A DNA stretch of 64,000 nucleotides from an uncultured bacterium (GCA_938030735.1 CALHIM010000007.1:79356-143355); one strand, 5' to 3'. Positions 1-9,040 are shown, counted from the stretch's first letter. The notes: generated by a model from the letters alone, not told the origin. Translations and numbers: made by a program.

Positions 1-2
1 AA

Positions 3-290
3 ATCAGCTTAGATTTGGTTCGAAAATGGTTTATTCTTAAAATTGCAGAATTTTCTGGCGATGAAATTAATCTTGAAACAGATAAAAATGGCAAGAAATT
101 GCAGGCAAATTTAAAATATGACTTTGATTTTTATGATAAGGTTTTTGTGGAAAGTTTTAGCGGTAAATTTGATGCAAATGATATTAAATTTTTGAGGCTA
201 ATGGTTTCAAGCGAGCCAAAAGTTGTCTCAAAAATTAAAGGTTGTGATATTTTTTTGAACAAAATTGAAGAGATAGTTCCAAGATTTTAA
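3..290 (+). CDS. C-terminal part of a probable DNA repair protein RecO (partial)
   Basis: The frame is open from the left edge, so only the last ~95 codons are present. It encodes a mixed alpha/beta segment (FILKIAEFSGDEIN..., ending KIEEIVPRF). The helix-rich 'LKIAEFSG' stretch resembles the start of the RecO C-terminal domain (family knowledge: RecO loads RecA with RecR). recO commonly neighbours glycyl-tRNA synthetase, and glyS lies at 3242, separated only by two surface-protein genes. No zinc-finger cysteines are visible. The assignment rests mostly on synteny; a different protein of similar size is possible. Confidence 0.4.
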   Translation: MSLDLVRKWFILKIAEFSGDEINLETDKNGKKLQANLKYDFDFYDKVFVESFSGKFDANDIKFLRLMVSSEPKVVSKIKGCDIFLNKIEEIVPRF

Positions 291-316
291 AATAGGCTTT
301 CGAAAGTCTATTTTTG
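289..316 (+). terminator. Rho-independent terminator after the partial gene
   Basis: An 11-bp inverted repeat (AAATAGGCTTT / AAAGTCTATTT) with the TTCGAA palindrome at its tip, followed by T-rich sequence. It directly abuts the stop codon. Confidence 0.7.
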
Positions 317-320
317 TTAT

Positions 321-348
321 TTACTTTTAAAAAAGAAAGTGGTATAAT
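321..348 (+). promoter_or_regulatory. Promoter of first surface-protein gene
   Basis: TTACTT and TATAAT are separated by 16 nt. Almost the same sequence, with the same spacing, recurs at 1776-1803 before the paralogue, so promoter and 5' end were copied together. Confidence 0.6.
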
Positions 349-391
349 AATTTTAAGCATAAGTGTTTATATAATTAAAAAGGGAGAAAAA

Positions 392-1753
392 ATGAATTTT
401 CGAAGTAAAATAACAATTTTCATTCTTGCTGCGTTGTTTTCTGCAGTTAACTTCGGAATAGCTTTTGCAGTAGATCCACCCAAACATATTAAAGGTGTTA
501 AAACTAGTGTATTGAAAGCAGATTGGGATGGTGGTAAATATACAGATCTTAGTTTAAACTTTAAGTTTACAGAAACCGTAAAAGCTGGCGATTATTTTTA
601 TGTTTATCAAAAAGGACTCTTAGATCTTCATAATAATTATAATATAGAAAGAGACGGCAAGGTTGTTGCTGTTATGAGCGCTGAAAATCTAAATAAATCT
701 AGGGTTGAATATTGGAAATATACTGAAGACCCTGCTGAGCTTGCAAAATTTGATAAATATACGATTGATGAAGCTATACCTTGGGTTTTATATAAGGTTA
801 AATTTACTAATGAAGTAAATCAGGGCAATCTTACTGAAATGAATATCAGCATTAAGAATAATAATGCAAGGATAATTTATCCTATTATTTCTCGCCCTTA
901 TACTTTTGATGGTTTTCTATCTGTCAATGATGAAGAAGTTTTAAGACAACCAAACATTAAAATTAACCCTTGGCCAATTCAGAATATTCAATATAAGGAT
1001 GAAGTTGGTTGTGGAAATGTAACTTTCAATAGTAAAATACTTAGAGGCAATTTAAACTATGGATATTCTACTTTAAATAGCTGGCGTGGACATAAGGTGA
1101 TTATGAAAATGGCCGAAGATAGCTCTTTGAACTTTTTGTCTCCATATGAAAAGACTGAAACTAATGGAACTAATTTTATTAGAACAACTGAAAACCGGGT
1201 TAGTGCTGATGGTATTATTATGATCAACGCTCCAAATAATGCAAAAATAAAATATCTCGGTATTGATGACAAAAATTTTGAAATTCATTTTCTAGAACAG
1301 AATAATCCAAAACGAAGCAGTGGTTTATACCCGCCAGTCGTATTGAACCCTAATCGAATTGATAGTGGTGATATCGATTTTAAGAAAGGAACAATTAATA
1401 ACATTAAATATCATGTTCAGATTGTTGCGAGTGATGGTTCTATAGTTTATCAAAAAGATTGTGTTGCTCAGGGGACTATTCAGGGTGTAATAACTGATGC
1501 AGATATTGCCAAAATTAAAGAGGAACTAAAGAAAAAACCTTCATCAGAAACAACAGGTGATAAAAAAGATAAAAATAGCACAAATGATAAAAATGATACT
1601 AAAGAAGACCACAAGGATAATAAAGACATATCATCTGCTAAATCCCTAGAAGCTCCAAATACTGGTCTTCAACCTTCAGGTTATGGAATCATAATTGTTG
1701 GTTTCATGGTTCTATCATTGCTTGGATTTATCATTAAAAATAAGCTCGGCTAA
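392..1753 (+). CDS. Secreted surface adhesin-like protein with APNTG sorting signal (paralogue 1)
   Basis: The start at 392 is chosen because GGGAG lies just upstream and a signal peptide follows immediately (MNFRSKITIFILAALFS..., cleavage probably after AFA near residue 27). Of 453 aa, residues ~30-370 are beta-rich and contain an 'ETVKAGDYFYVY' segment reminiscent of Ig-like adhesive folds in Gram-positive MSCRAMM proteins. A Lys/Asp/Asn-rich linker follows, then EAPNTG, a hydrophobic segment and a short tail KNKLG, the layout of a sortase signal with a variant LPXTG box. The next gene is a paralogue with the same first 17 residues. The central ~1.3 kb lacks TTCGAA, which is abundant in housekeeping genes, so the body may be imported or fast-evolving. 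It is probably displayed on the cell surface and could bind the host bacterium (inference). Confidence 0.75.
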   Translation: MNFRSKITIFILAALFSAVNFGIAFAVDPPKHIKGVKTSVLKADWDGGKYTDLSLNFKFTETVKAGDYFYVYQKGLLDLHNNYNIERDGKVVAVMSAENLNKSRVEYWKYTEDPAELAKFDKYTIDEAIPWVLYKVKFTNEVNQGNLTEMNISIKNNNARIIYPIISRPYTFDGFLSVNDEEVLRQPNIKINPWPIQNIQYKDEVGCGNVTFNSKILRGNLNYGYSTLNSWRGHKVIMKMAEDSSLNFLSPYEKTETNGTNFIRTTENRVSADGIIMINAPNNAKIKYLGIDDKNFEIHFLEQNNPKRSSGLYPPVVLNPNRIDSGDIDFKKGTINNIKYHVQIVASDGSIVYQKDCVAQGTIQGVITDADIAKIKEELKKKPSSETTGDKKDKNSTNDKNDTKEDHKDNKDISSAKSLEAPNTGLQPSGYGIIIVGFMVLSLLGFIIKNKLG

Positions 1754-1769
1754 AATACTGAGCTTATTA
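1739..1769 (+). terminator. Terminator overlapping the stop codon of the first surface-protein gene
   Basis: Stem AATAAGCTC / GAGCTTATT around the TAA stop, followed by an AT-rich stretch. It separates the two paralogues into independent transcription units. Confidence 0.6.
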
Positions 1770-1775
1770 TACGAT

Positions 1776-1803
1776 TTACTTTTAAACAATAAAGTAGTAT
1801 AAT
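1776..1803 (+). promoter_or_regulatory. Promoter of second surface-protein gene
   Basis: TTACTT, 16 nt, TATAAT. A duplicate of the promoter at 321-348. Confidence 0.6.
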
Positions 1804-1855
1804 GGTTTTAAACATAAGTGTTATATTATAAAAAAGAGTTAAAAAAGGGAGAAAA

Positions 1856-3160
1856 ATGAATTTTCGAAGTAAAATAACAATTTTCATTCTTGCTGCGTTA
1901 TTCTCGGTATTTAGCTTTGGTTCTTCGGCCTTTGCTGCTAAGGATATAGCCAGCCAGCTAAAGATTGAGCCTAAAAGCATTAAGAGCAGCGGGCGCGAGT
2001 GGTCTATTGATATCTCTGGCCAGAATGTTAAAGAAGGGGACTGGGCAACTTTTCGTGCTGAAAATATATCGTTGATTCCGGGTAATAGTGTTGACTTGAA
2101 ATACAAGAATGATAAAATTGGTATTATTTCTGTAGATAAGATTTATAGTGATGGGCACGGATTAAACGTTTCAAGTGTTGTTCGCAATGATGAAAATGCG
2201 AAACCAGGATCTACTGTCTGGCAGGGGAAAATTGTTTTCAATAAGAATATTGAAAAATATGCCGATTTTAAAACATCTATTTCTAACAATAATACTAATT
2301 ATTTCTCATATGTAAATCGTGATGTTACTGTAGAAACTAAAATTATTGGTAGCACCACTCTAAAAGGTGAAGATGTTAAACTTACGAAACAGCCTCTTAT
2401 AAATATAAATAAGACAACTACCGGTCTTAGTGGGGGTCAATTTAACTCTAACAGCGGTGGCTCTGTCTTTGGTCCAACTATAGTTTATTCTAAGAATGAT
2501 CCTATCAAGGCTGGTTCTAAGATTAAGATTACTATGACTGAAGATTCTTCGATCCGTTTTGATGACAAGACCTATCCTGTTGGCTCAACTGTATTGTTAA
2601 ACAGAATGCGTGAAAGTATAACCGCTTCCACTCCTGTAAATAAATATGGCGTTTACTTTGTTGGTGGGCCTTCTATGGAGTTAAAGGTTGTTTCTCGCTC
2701 TGAGACTGAGATAGTTCTTGAATTTATTAAAGATGCACCCGCAGTAGACGGTATCTATAGGGGCTGGATTTCTTCTATAAAAGTGGTAGATGGCTCGGCT
2801 ATTAAAAACGGAACGATCAATAATATTAAACATATAGTTGATTTAGTTGCCCCTAATGGAAACACTATTGATAAGAGGGGATTTAATGGAAGCGCGCCGA
2901 TATTTGGTAGCAACGTAGAAACTTATGCCAAAATTCGCAAACCTGAAGCAAAGCCACAAAAACCTGCACCTGTACCAACTCCAGCTCAACCGCAACCGGC
3001 TGTTGAGGTTTCAAAAGATGAAAAGCCTTCAGAAGAGAAAGTTCAAGCTCCAAACACTGGTTTCGAAAAATCTCAGAATTTCATTATTTTAGCTTTTGCT
3101 GTTTTGGGCGTAACTACTGCAGTAGTTTTTCGCAAAAAATTGGCAAAAATAAAAATCTAA
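1856..3160 (+). CDS. Secreted surface adhesin-like protein with APNTG sorting signal (paralogue 2)
   Basis: A 434-aa protein whose first 17 residues are identical to those of the gene at 392; the DNA over this stretch is nearly identical too. Signal peptide ends near AFAA (residue ~28). The body is beta-rich ('VKEGDWATFRAENI', then 'GTINNIKHIVDLVAPNG', which parallels 'GTINNIKYHVQIVASDG' in the first gene), so the two share an architecture although most residues differ. A Pro/Gln/Lys linker (residues ~365-400), then QAPNTG, a hydrophobic segment and RKKLAKIKI complete a sortase-type anchor. It has its own promoter and terminator. No sortase gene is in the window. Likely a cell-surface adhesin; the ligand is unknown. 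Confidence 0.75.
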   Translation: MNFRSKITIFILAALFSVFSFGSSAFAAKDIASQLKIEPKSIKSSGREWSIDISGQNVKEGDWATFRAENISLIPGNSVDLKYKNDKIGIISVDKIYSDGHGLNVSSVVRNDENAKPGSTVWQGKIVFNKNIEKYADFKTSISNNNTNYFSYVNRDVTVETKIIGSTTLKGEDVKLTKQPLININKTTTGLSGGQFNSNSGGSVFGPTIVYSKNDPIKAGSKIKITMTEDSSIRFDDKTYPVGSTVLLNRMRESITASTPVNKYGVYFVGGPSMELKVVSRSETEIVLEFIKDAPAVDGIYRGWISSIKVVDGSAIKNGTINNIKHIVDLVAPNGNTIDKRGFNGSAPIFGSNVETYAKIRKPEAKPQKPAPVPTPAQPQPAVEVSKDEKPSEEKVQAPNTGFEKSQNFIILAFAVLGVTTAVVFRKKLAKIKI

Positions 3161-3179
3161 TTTTATAGCAATTTAAATA

Positions 3180-3207
3180 AAAAGCTCTCGAAAAACGGGA
3201 GCTTTTT
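3180..3207 (+). terminator. Terminator after second surface-protein gene
   Basis: Stem AAAAGCTC.C / G.GAGCTTTT followed by six T. A TATAAT box for glyS follows at 3211-3216. Confidence 0.75.
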
Positions 3208-3241
3208 TGATATAATAGTTAAAAGGTTATACGGAGGAAAA

Positions 3242-4591
3242 ATGAAGAACGAAGATTTGATGGATAAAATTGTTAGTCTTGCTAAACGGCGTGGTTTTAT
3301 TTGGCAGGGTAGTGAAGTTTATGGCGGAATGCGCGGAACTTGGGATTACGGCCCACTCGGGCTAGCTTTAAAACGCAAAATCATGAACGAATGGTGGGAT
3401 TTTTTTGTTGAAAATCGTGAAGATATGTTTGGCGTTGATGCCGCAATCATCATGAATCCAAAAGTTTGGCAGGCAAGTGGCCATGCTGCAACTTTTGCCG
3501 ACCCTTTGGTGGAAGATTTAAAAACAGGCGAGCGATATCGTGCTGATCACCTTTTAAAAGATGCTGGAATTGAGGCAGAAGGCCTTTCGAACGAGAAAAT
3601 TACTGAAATTATCCGTGAACAAGGCTTGAAATCGCCAAAAGGGAATGAGCTTAGTGAAGTTCGAAGTTTTAATATGATGTTTCAAACTAATGTCGGCGCG
3701 GTGGTGAATGAAAATTCAACCGCATATCTTCGCCCAGAAACTGCTCAGGGAATTTTTACTAATTACAAAAATGTAGTTGATTCGTTCTATCCAAGCCTGC
3801 CATTTGGCCTTGCGCAACAAGGAAAAGCTTTTCGAAATGAGATTTCTCCCCGAGATTTTATTTTTCGTTCTCGTGAGTTTGAACAGATGGAGATTGAGTA
3901 TTTTGTGGATCCTGAGAATTGGGAGACTGAATTTGAAAAATTGCTTAGTTTAGTTCGAAAATTCTTAACTGAAAAAATGGGCTTGCCACAAAATTCACTA
4001 TATGAACTTGAAGTTTCAGAAGAAGACCGCGCGCATTATTCAAAGCGCACTGTTGATTTTGAATTTAATTATCCAATTGGCAAAGAAGAACTGATGGGGA
4101 TTGCTTATCGCACTGATTTTGATCTTGCGAATATTCAGCGAGTGAGTGGCAAGAATATGGAATATACTGATAAGCAAACGCGTAAAAAGTTTATTCCTCA
4201 TGTGATTGAACCGAGTTTTGGTGTTGAGCGGCTTTTGATGGCGGTTCTTTCGAATGCTTATCGCGAGGTTGAAACTGATGGTAAAACGCGTATTTTTTTG
4301 GCATTACCTGAAAATCTTGCTCCAACAAAAATCATTGTGGCGCCACTTCTTAAAAATAAAGAAGCTTTGGTTGAAAAAGCACGAGAAATCTATCTTGAGC
4401 TTCGCCAAAAATATAAAAATGTCGAATTTGATTTGAGCGGAAAAGTTGGAAAAGTTTACGCCAAGGCCGATGAAATCGGTGTGCCAAAAGTTGTTGTGAT
4501 TGATTTTGATACAATTGAGGGTGATGGCTTGGTGAGCGTTCGAAATCGAGATGACGCCTCACAAATTCGTGTAAAATCGAGAGAGATTTAA
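3242..4591 (+). CDS. glyS: Glycyl-tRNA synthetase, homodimeric class II type
   Basis: 449 aa, the usual size for the single-chain alpha2 enzyme that charges tRNA-Gly. Visible class II signatures are the N-terminal WDYGPLG motif (residues ~33-40), RPETAQGIF (~164-172), motif 2 RNEISPRDFIFRSREFEQME (~198-217) and motif 3 EPSFGVERLL (~323-332). A C-terminal alpha/beta anticodon-binding domain follows (from ~350; KIIVAPLL... to VSVRNRDD). The start follows GGAGG by four bases. The stop overlaps the next gene's ATG (TAATG), so the methyltransferase is translationally coupled. Confidence 0.95.
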   Translation: MKNEDLMDKIVSLAKRRGFIWQGSEVYGGMRGTWDYGPLGLALKRKIMNEWWDFFVENREDMFGVDAAIIMNPKVWQASGHAATFADPLVEDLKTGERYRADHLLKDAGIEAEGLSNEKITEIIREQGLKSPKGNELSEVRSFNMMFQTNVGAVVNENSTAYLRPETAQGIFTNYKNVVDSFYPSLPFGLAQQGKAFRNEISPRDFIFRSREFEQMEIEYFVDPENWETEFEKLLSLVRKFLTEKMGLPQNSLYELEVSEEDRAHYSKRTVDFEFNYPIGKEELMGIAYRTDFDLANIQRVSGKNMEYTDKQTRKKFIPHVIEPSFGVERLLMAVLSNAYREVETDGKTRIFLALPENLAPTKIIVAPLLKNKEALVEKAREIYLELRQKYKNVEFDLSGKVGKVYAKADEIGVPKVVVIDFDTIEGDGLVSVRNRDDASQIRVKSREI

Positions 4592-5391
4592 TGAAAAAAA
4601 TTAGTTCATCGCAAAACCCTTTGGTTAAAAAACTTGTTCAACTTTCGAATAAACAAAGCTTTCGAAACAAACAGGGGGTAACTATTATTGAGGGCGTCCA
4701 TTTGGCTAGTGAATGGCTTAAAACTTTTGGCTCGCCAGAGATTTGTGTTGTTTCAAGTTCTTCTAAAAGTTTCGAGGTTGAGCAAGTGATTAAAAAATGT
4801 AAAGAGCTCGGCGTTGAAATTGTTGAGCTTGAGCCGAATATTTATACCAAAATTAGCCCTGTAATTGAAGGCGTTGGAATACTTTTTGTTGTAAAAACAT
4901 CAACTTTTCAAGATATTGACTTTCGAAAAGATACGATTTTTCTTGAAAAGATTCAAGATCCGGGTAATCTTGGCACGATTTTGCGTAGTGCGGTCGGTTT
5001 TGGCGTTGAACAAATTATTTGCTCGAAAGGGACTGTTTCGGCTTGGTCTCCAAAGGTGCTGCGATCTGGAATGGGGGCGCATTTTAAACTAAAAATTTTC
5101 GAAAACCAAGATTTAAATTTATTAGTTGATAAAATGCAAGTTCCAGTTTTTGCTACAAGTTTGAGGGCTGAAAAATTAATTTATGATGAGGATTTTACAA
5201 CAAAAACGGCTTGGATTTTTGGTAATGAAGGTTCTGGTGTTTCTAGTGAGCTACTTTCAAAAATTGAAAATCAAGTAATGATTCCGCAGGTTGGCGAAAT
5301 TGAAAGCTTAAATGTGGCAATGGCCGCTACGGTCTGTTTGGCAGAACAATCTAGACAAAGGTTGAAGCATAAGCATCTTGGCGAAATCTAA
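4591..5391 (+). CDS. SpoU/TrmH-family RNA 2'-O-methyltransferase
   Basis: 266 aa. An N-terminal substrate-binding domain (residues ~1-95, 'ISSSQNPLVKKLVQLSNK...IIEGVHL') typical of RlmB/TsnR-like enzymes is followed by a SPOUT knot domain. The latter carries all three motifs: 'KIQDPGNLGTILRSA' (~120-134), 'IFGNEGSGVS' (~210-219) and 'IPQVGEIESLNVAMAATV' (~231-248). It uses SAM to methylate a ribose in rRNA or tRNA; the exact target cannot be read from the sequence. Overlaps glyS by one base. Confidence 0.88.
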   Translation: MKKISSSQNPLVKKLVQLSNKQSFRNKQGVTIIEGVHLASEWLKTFGSPEICVVSSSSKSFEVEQVIKKCKELGVEIVELEPNIYTKISPVIEGVGILFVVKTSTFQDIDFRKDTIFLEKIQDPGNLGTILRSAVGFGVEQIICSKGTVSAWSPKVLRSGMGAHFKLKIFENQDLNLLVDKMQVPVFATSLRAEKLIYDEDFTTKTAWIFGNEGSGVSSELLSKIENQVMIPQVGEIESLNVAMAATVCLAEQSRQRLKHKHLGEI

Positions 5392-5412
5392 ATAATATGG
5401 TATAATCGAATC

Positions 5413-5970
5413 ATGAAGAAAGTTATCGTAAAGGCAAAAATTAAAAATAAGGTTGATTTTATTAAAAGAATAACGGATACGGGGCATGATTTTGGGCGAG
5501 TTATTTTTCAGAATGATCGCGTGTTTTTACCACGAGGTTTTCAGCCAAGCAGAAATTTACCAAAGTTAATGATTCGAACAGAGATTATTGATCCAAAACG
5601 CAAACCTTGGTATCAGTTAATTCAAAAGCGTCATATTGATGCTGAAAATGTTGATTTAATTCATGAAACGCCAGTTTTAAATTATTCTGAAACAGCGCAT
5701 ATTGTTCAGCAACTTGGTTTTGAAATGAAAATTGAGGTGCTTCGAAACCGTCAAAAGCTTCAAGTTGAGGATACTACTTTCTTTTTAGATGATGTTGAAG
5801 GATTGGGGACTTTCATTAAACTTGAACGAGAAGTAAAAAAAGGTGATAATCCAGATACGATTCGCCAAGAATTGTGGGATGTTCTAGAAGTTCTAGGAAT
5901 CGATAAAACTGCAGATTCACCAGAAAACTATACAGCACAGCTTCTTCGAAAGAAAAAAGCTAAAAAATAA
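5413..5970 (+). CDS. CYTH-domain protein (class IV cyclase / triphosphatase fold)
   Basis: 185 aa with an alternating beta pattern rich in charged residues (HIVQQLGFEMKIEVLRNRQKLQVEDTTF, then FIKLEREV), as in CYTH tunnel enzymes that hydrolyse or cyclise triphosphates. The usual N-terminal ExExK metal/phosphate motif is not intact: the sequence there reads VKAKIK, so activity is uncertain. A TATAAT at 5401-5406 leaves only six bases before the ATG, which predicts a leaderless mRNA. A terminator follows immediately. Confidence 0.65.
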   Translation: MKKVIVKAKIKNKVDFIKRITDTGHDFGRVIFQNDRVFLPRGFQPSRNLPKLMIRTEIIDPKRKPWYQLIQKRHIDAENVDLIHETPVLNYSETAHIVQQLGFEMKIEVLRNRQKLQVEDTTFFLDDVEGLGTFIKLEREVKKGDNPDTIRQELWDVLEVLGIDKTADSPENYTAQLLRKKKAKK

Positions 5971-5974
5971 CTCA

Positions 5975-5998
5975 AAAATCACTCGAAAGGGTGATTTT
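5975..5998 (+). terminator. Terminator after CYTH gene
   Basis: Perfect stem AAAATCAC / GTGATTTT around CTCGAAAG. Confidence 0.7.
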
Positions 5999-6053
5999 AG
6001 TTAAAATTTTTAAATAAGCTTGAACACTTTGAAAAAAGCTGGTATAATAAAAA

Positions 6054-6740
6054 GTGATGATATTATTAGATCGTGTGACAAAAGTTTATGGTAATTCAAA
6101 AACTCCTGCGATTAACAGGGTTAGTCTTCATATTAAGCCAAAAGAGTTTGTTATTTTGGTTGGAACGAGTGGTGCGGGGAAATCTTCACTTTTAAAAATG
6201 CTCACTCGTGAAGAAAAGCAAACCAGCGGTAAAATTGTTGTTGGTGGAATTGATTATGACAAATTGCGAGATAAGGATATTCCACTTTTGCGGCGCCGAA
6301 TTGGTGTGATTTTTCAAGATTTTAAGCTTTTGCCAAATCGAACTGTTTTCGAAAATGTAGCTTTTGCGCTTGAAATTGCCGGAATGACTAATCATGAGAT
6401 TAAAGCGACTGTTCCAAAAGTTATTAAACTCGTTGGTCTTGAAGGAAAAGAGGGAAATTTTCCACATCAGTTAAGTGGTGGCGAAAGACAACGCGTAGCA
6501 ATCGCCCGCGCAATTGCTCGCCAGCCAAAAATTCTAATTGCCGACGAGCCAACAGGGAATCTTGACCCAAAGCATAGTTGGGATATTATTAGATTGCTTG
6601 AAAAAATTAATGACTACGGAACAACGGTAGTTCTAACTACACACAATGTTGAAATTGTAAATAAACTTAAACGGCGTGTAATTACCTTAAACGGTGGAAA
6701 AATTACTCACGACCAATCGCAAGGGGAGTATAGGCAATAA
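6054..6740 (+). CDS. ftsE: Cell-division ABC ATPase FtsE
   Basis: 228 aa, a standard FtsE. Walker A GTSGAGKSS (~37-45), Q-loop in 'GVIFQDFKLLPNRTVFENVAFAL', signature LSGGERQR (~139-146), Walker [14 protein letters not shown] and switch His in TTHN. FtsE powers the FtsEX complex that activates peptidoglycan hydrolases during division. TATAAT at 6043-6048 is five bases before GTG 6054 and eight before ATG 6057, with no Shine-Dalgarno; either could start a leaderless message. The stop overlaps ftsX (TAATG). Confidence 0.93.
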   Translation: MMILLDRVTKVYGNSKTPAINRVSLHIKPKEFVILVGTSGAGKSSLLKMLTREEKQTSGKIVVGGIDYDKLRDKDIPLLRRRIGVIFQDFKLLPNRTVFENVAFALEIAGMTNHEIKATVPKVIKLVGLEGKEGNFPHQLSGGERQRVAIARAIARQPKILIADEPTGNLDPKHSWDIIRLLEKINDYGTTVVLTTHNVEIVNKLKRRVITLNGGKITHDQSQGEYRQ

Positions 6741-7771
6741 TGAGAGAGGAAAATTTAAAACACCATAAAAGTAAAGGCTCTCAAGCGCAGCAAGGTAGAA
6801 AAAAACAAAATTCGAAAGTTATTATGCAACAGAAACAGCGCCGCCGCAAAACTTTAACTCTTTGGCGAATTACAAAATATGGTGCAAATAGCTTTGTTCG
6901 AAATGCTTGGCTTTCGGTTGCTGCAACTGCTGTGATGACTGTTACTTTGGTGATTATTTTCGGATCGCTCCTTGCGCGTTCAATTTTGATGGATACGGTT
7001 GATGACATTAAAAATAAAGTTGACATGTCTATCTATCTTAAAAAAGGTGTTTCAAATTCCGATATTGAGAAAATGAAAAAATCAATTAAAGATCTACCTT
7101 CAGTTACAGATATAACATACATTTCACCACAAGAGGCACGTGATAGATTTGCTCGAAAAAATTCGGCTGATGCGGATATTCGAAAAGCCTTAATTGAATC
7201 GAACAATGAATTTTTTGGAATTTTTAATGTTAAACTTGTGGATATTTCGAATTCAACAGAGCTAAAAAATCTTGTTGAAAATAATAAGTTGATTAAATCG
7301 AATCTCGATCCAGATCATCCACCAACATATGCAAGTGATCGAAACGAGATTATTAAAAATATCTCAAATACGATTAATTTTGCTGAAAAAGTTGGAATTT
7401 TAGCTGGCTCAATTTTTGTAATCATTGCTAGTTTAATTATTTTTAATACAATTCGAATGGCTATTTTTAATCGTAGGGAAGAGATTTATATGATGAAATT
7501 GATTGGTGCAAATAAAAGTTTTATCGCTGGACCATTTTTGGTTGAAGCTATAATTTGCGGAACGATTGCAGCGATTTTGGCATCAATTATTGGATATTTG
7601 ATTATTTTTCTTTCAAAGACCAAGCTTGAGACTTACGGAATTATCATTTCGCCTGTAATTTCATTCTTGCAAATTTATGGATTTTTGGTTGTTCTGGGGT
7701 TGATATTTATCGGTTCATTTATCGGCGTTGTCTCAGCATTTACGGCAACAAGAAAATATCTAAAAATATAG
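6740..7771 (+). CDS. ftsX: Cell-division transmembrane protein FtsX
   Basis: 343 aa. A basic cytoplasmic extension (~1-50), TM1 (~58-82, 'LSVAATAVMTVTLVIIFGSLLA'), an extracellular domain (~85-215, 'DMSIYLKKGVSNSDIEKMKKSIKDL... TYISPQEA') and three C-terminal TM segments, the canonical FtsX topology. One-base overlap with ftsE. The next gene encodes a coiled-coil CHAP hydrolase, the expected extracellular partner. The long Lys/Gln/Arg-rich N-terminus is a lineage feature of unknown role. Confidence 0.93.
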   Translation: MREENLKHHKSKGSQAQQGRKKQNSKVIMQQKQRRRKTLTLWRITKYGANSFVRNAWLSVAATAVMTVTLVIIFGSLLARSILMDTVDDIKNKVDMSIYLKKGVSNSDIEKMKKSIKDLPSVTDITYISPQEARDRFARKNSADADIRKALIESNNEFFGIFNVKLVDISNSTELKNLVENNKLIKSNLDPDHPPTYASDRNEIIKNISNTINFAEKVGILAGSIFVIIASLIIFNTIRMAIFNRREEIYMMKLIGANKSFIAGPFLVEAIICGTIAAILASIIGYLIIFLSKTKLETYGIIISPVISFLQIYGFLVVLGLIFIGSFIGVVSAFTATRKYLKI

Positions 7772-7847
7772 AAAGGGGCTTGTTTTTGAAAAAAGATTGT
7801 GATATAATCTATTTAGGAATAAATTTAAAATAAAAAGAAAAACAACT

Positions 7848-9035
7848 ATGAAAAAGATTAAGAAGAAGAATTTAGTGATAAATGGCGCAATTTCTCTTGG
7901 AGTTGTTGTTGCTGGTGTTATTGCGGCTTTGCCAAAAAGTGCTGAAGCCGAGAAGAGTGTTGAACAGCTCGATAAAGAAATTAAAGCGCTGGAATCTCAA
8001 ATTAGCGGTGCGGAATCTCGTGCGAGTGATCTTAGAAATAAAGCGCAAACACTTCAAAATGAGCTTAGCGGTATTGAAAATGAAAAAGCTACAATTCAAT
8101 CGCAAATTGCAATATATCAAAAACAATATGAAAAGTTACAGCTTGAAATTAAAAATAACGAAGAAAGTATTGAACGAAATCGAAATGCTTTGGGATCTAT
8201 TTTGGCGACAATGTCGCTTGAAGATAATATAACACCAATTGAGCGGATCGCAGGAAGTAACAATCTTTCGAAAGCGCTTGATAATTTTGAATACCAAAGT
8301 GCAGTAAAGAATCAGTTGGTTGAAAAGGTTGATAGTATTAAGCGAGCAAAAGCTGAACTTGAAAAACAACGAGATGAAGTTAAAGTTGCTTTAACTAACC
8401 AGCAACAAGCTGAATCTGCGCTTCAGGAAAAAATTCGCCAGCAGAATGAATTAATTGCTCAAACTAAAAATGATGAAGCTGAATATACAAAATATGCAAA
8501 CGAGCGAAATTCGCAAAAAGCAGCTCTTCAAAAACAACAGCAAGATATGATTCAAGCTCAAATTTTGCGTGCAGCCCGAGCGGCTGGTAGCGGGTCGATT
8601 CCACAAGCTATTGCTGGAACAAGCAGTTACCCTTGGAATGATGCAAACTGTTTTGTTGATGCAAATGCAGTAAGCTATGGCGGCGCAGATGGAAATGGAA
8701 CAGATGGTTATGGCTATGGTTGTCGCCAATGTGTGAGCTATGTTGCGTGGAAGTTACGCGCAACAAAAGGTATCAACGCTGCGTATTGGGGTAATGCTAA
8801 AGATGTGCCAGCTAGCGCACGGCGAGCAGGTTTTCGAACTGGAAGCACTCCAAAAGTTGGATCATTCGGCGTGATGAGCGGCGGTCAATATGGTCACATT
8901 GTTTGGGTTGAAGCCGTGAATGGTAATATGGTTACGATTTCGCAATATAATTACTTTGTTAATGGTAGATGGGGTCAATTCTCAACAATGACCGTGCCCG
9001 CAAGCACTTATGATACATATGTATATTTCGATTAA
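7848..9035 (+). CDS. Secreted PcsB-like coiled-coil CHAP peptidoglycan hydrolase
   Basis: 395 aa. Signal peptide of ~36 residues ending SAEA; long coiled coil (~40-235, heptad-rich, Gln/Glu/Lys); linker; C-terminal CHAP domain (~265-395) with catalytic Cys in 'CRQCVSYVAWKL' and His in 'YGHIVWVEAV'. By analogy with Streptococcus PcsB and actinobacterial RipC, the coiled coil would dock on FtsX and the CHAP domain would cut septal peptidoglycan. Immediate position after ftsEX supports this. TATAAT lies at 7803-7808, 39 nt before the start, so unlike many neighbours it has a leader. Confidence 0.9.
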   Translation: MKKIKKKNLVINGAISLGVVVAGVIAALPKSAEAEKSVEQLDKEIKALESQISGAESRASDLRNKAQTLQNELSGIENEKATIQSQIAIYQKQYEKLQLEIKNNEESIERNRNALGSILATMSLEDNITPIERIAGSNNLSKALDNFEYQSAVKNQLVEKVDSIKRAKAELEKQRDEVKVALTNQQQAESALQEKIRQQNELIAQTKNDEAEYTKYANERNSQKAALQKQQQDMIQAQILRAARAAGSGSIPQAIAGTSSYPWNDANCFVDANAVSYGGADGNGTDGYGYGCRQCVSYVAWKLRATKGINAAYWGNAKDVPASARRAGFRTGSTPKVGSFGVMSGGQYGHIVWVEAVNGNMVTISQYNYFVNGRWGQFSTMTVPASTYDTYVYFD

Positions 9036-9040
9036 TATTT

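Noticed and set aside
314..391. Upstream in-frame extension of the first surface protein
   Set aside because: It would include the promoter -10 box and put 26 residues before a clear signal peptide; GGGAG supports ATG 392.
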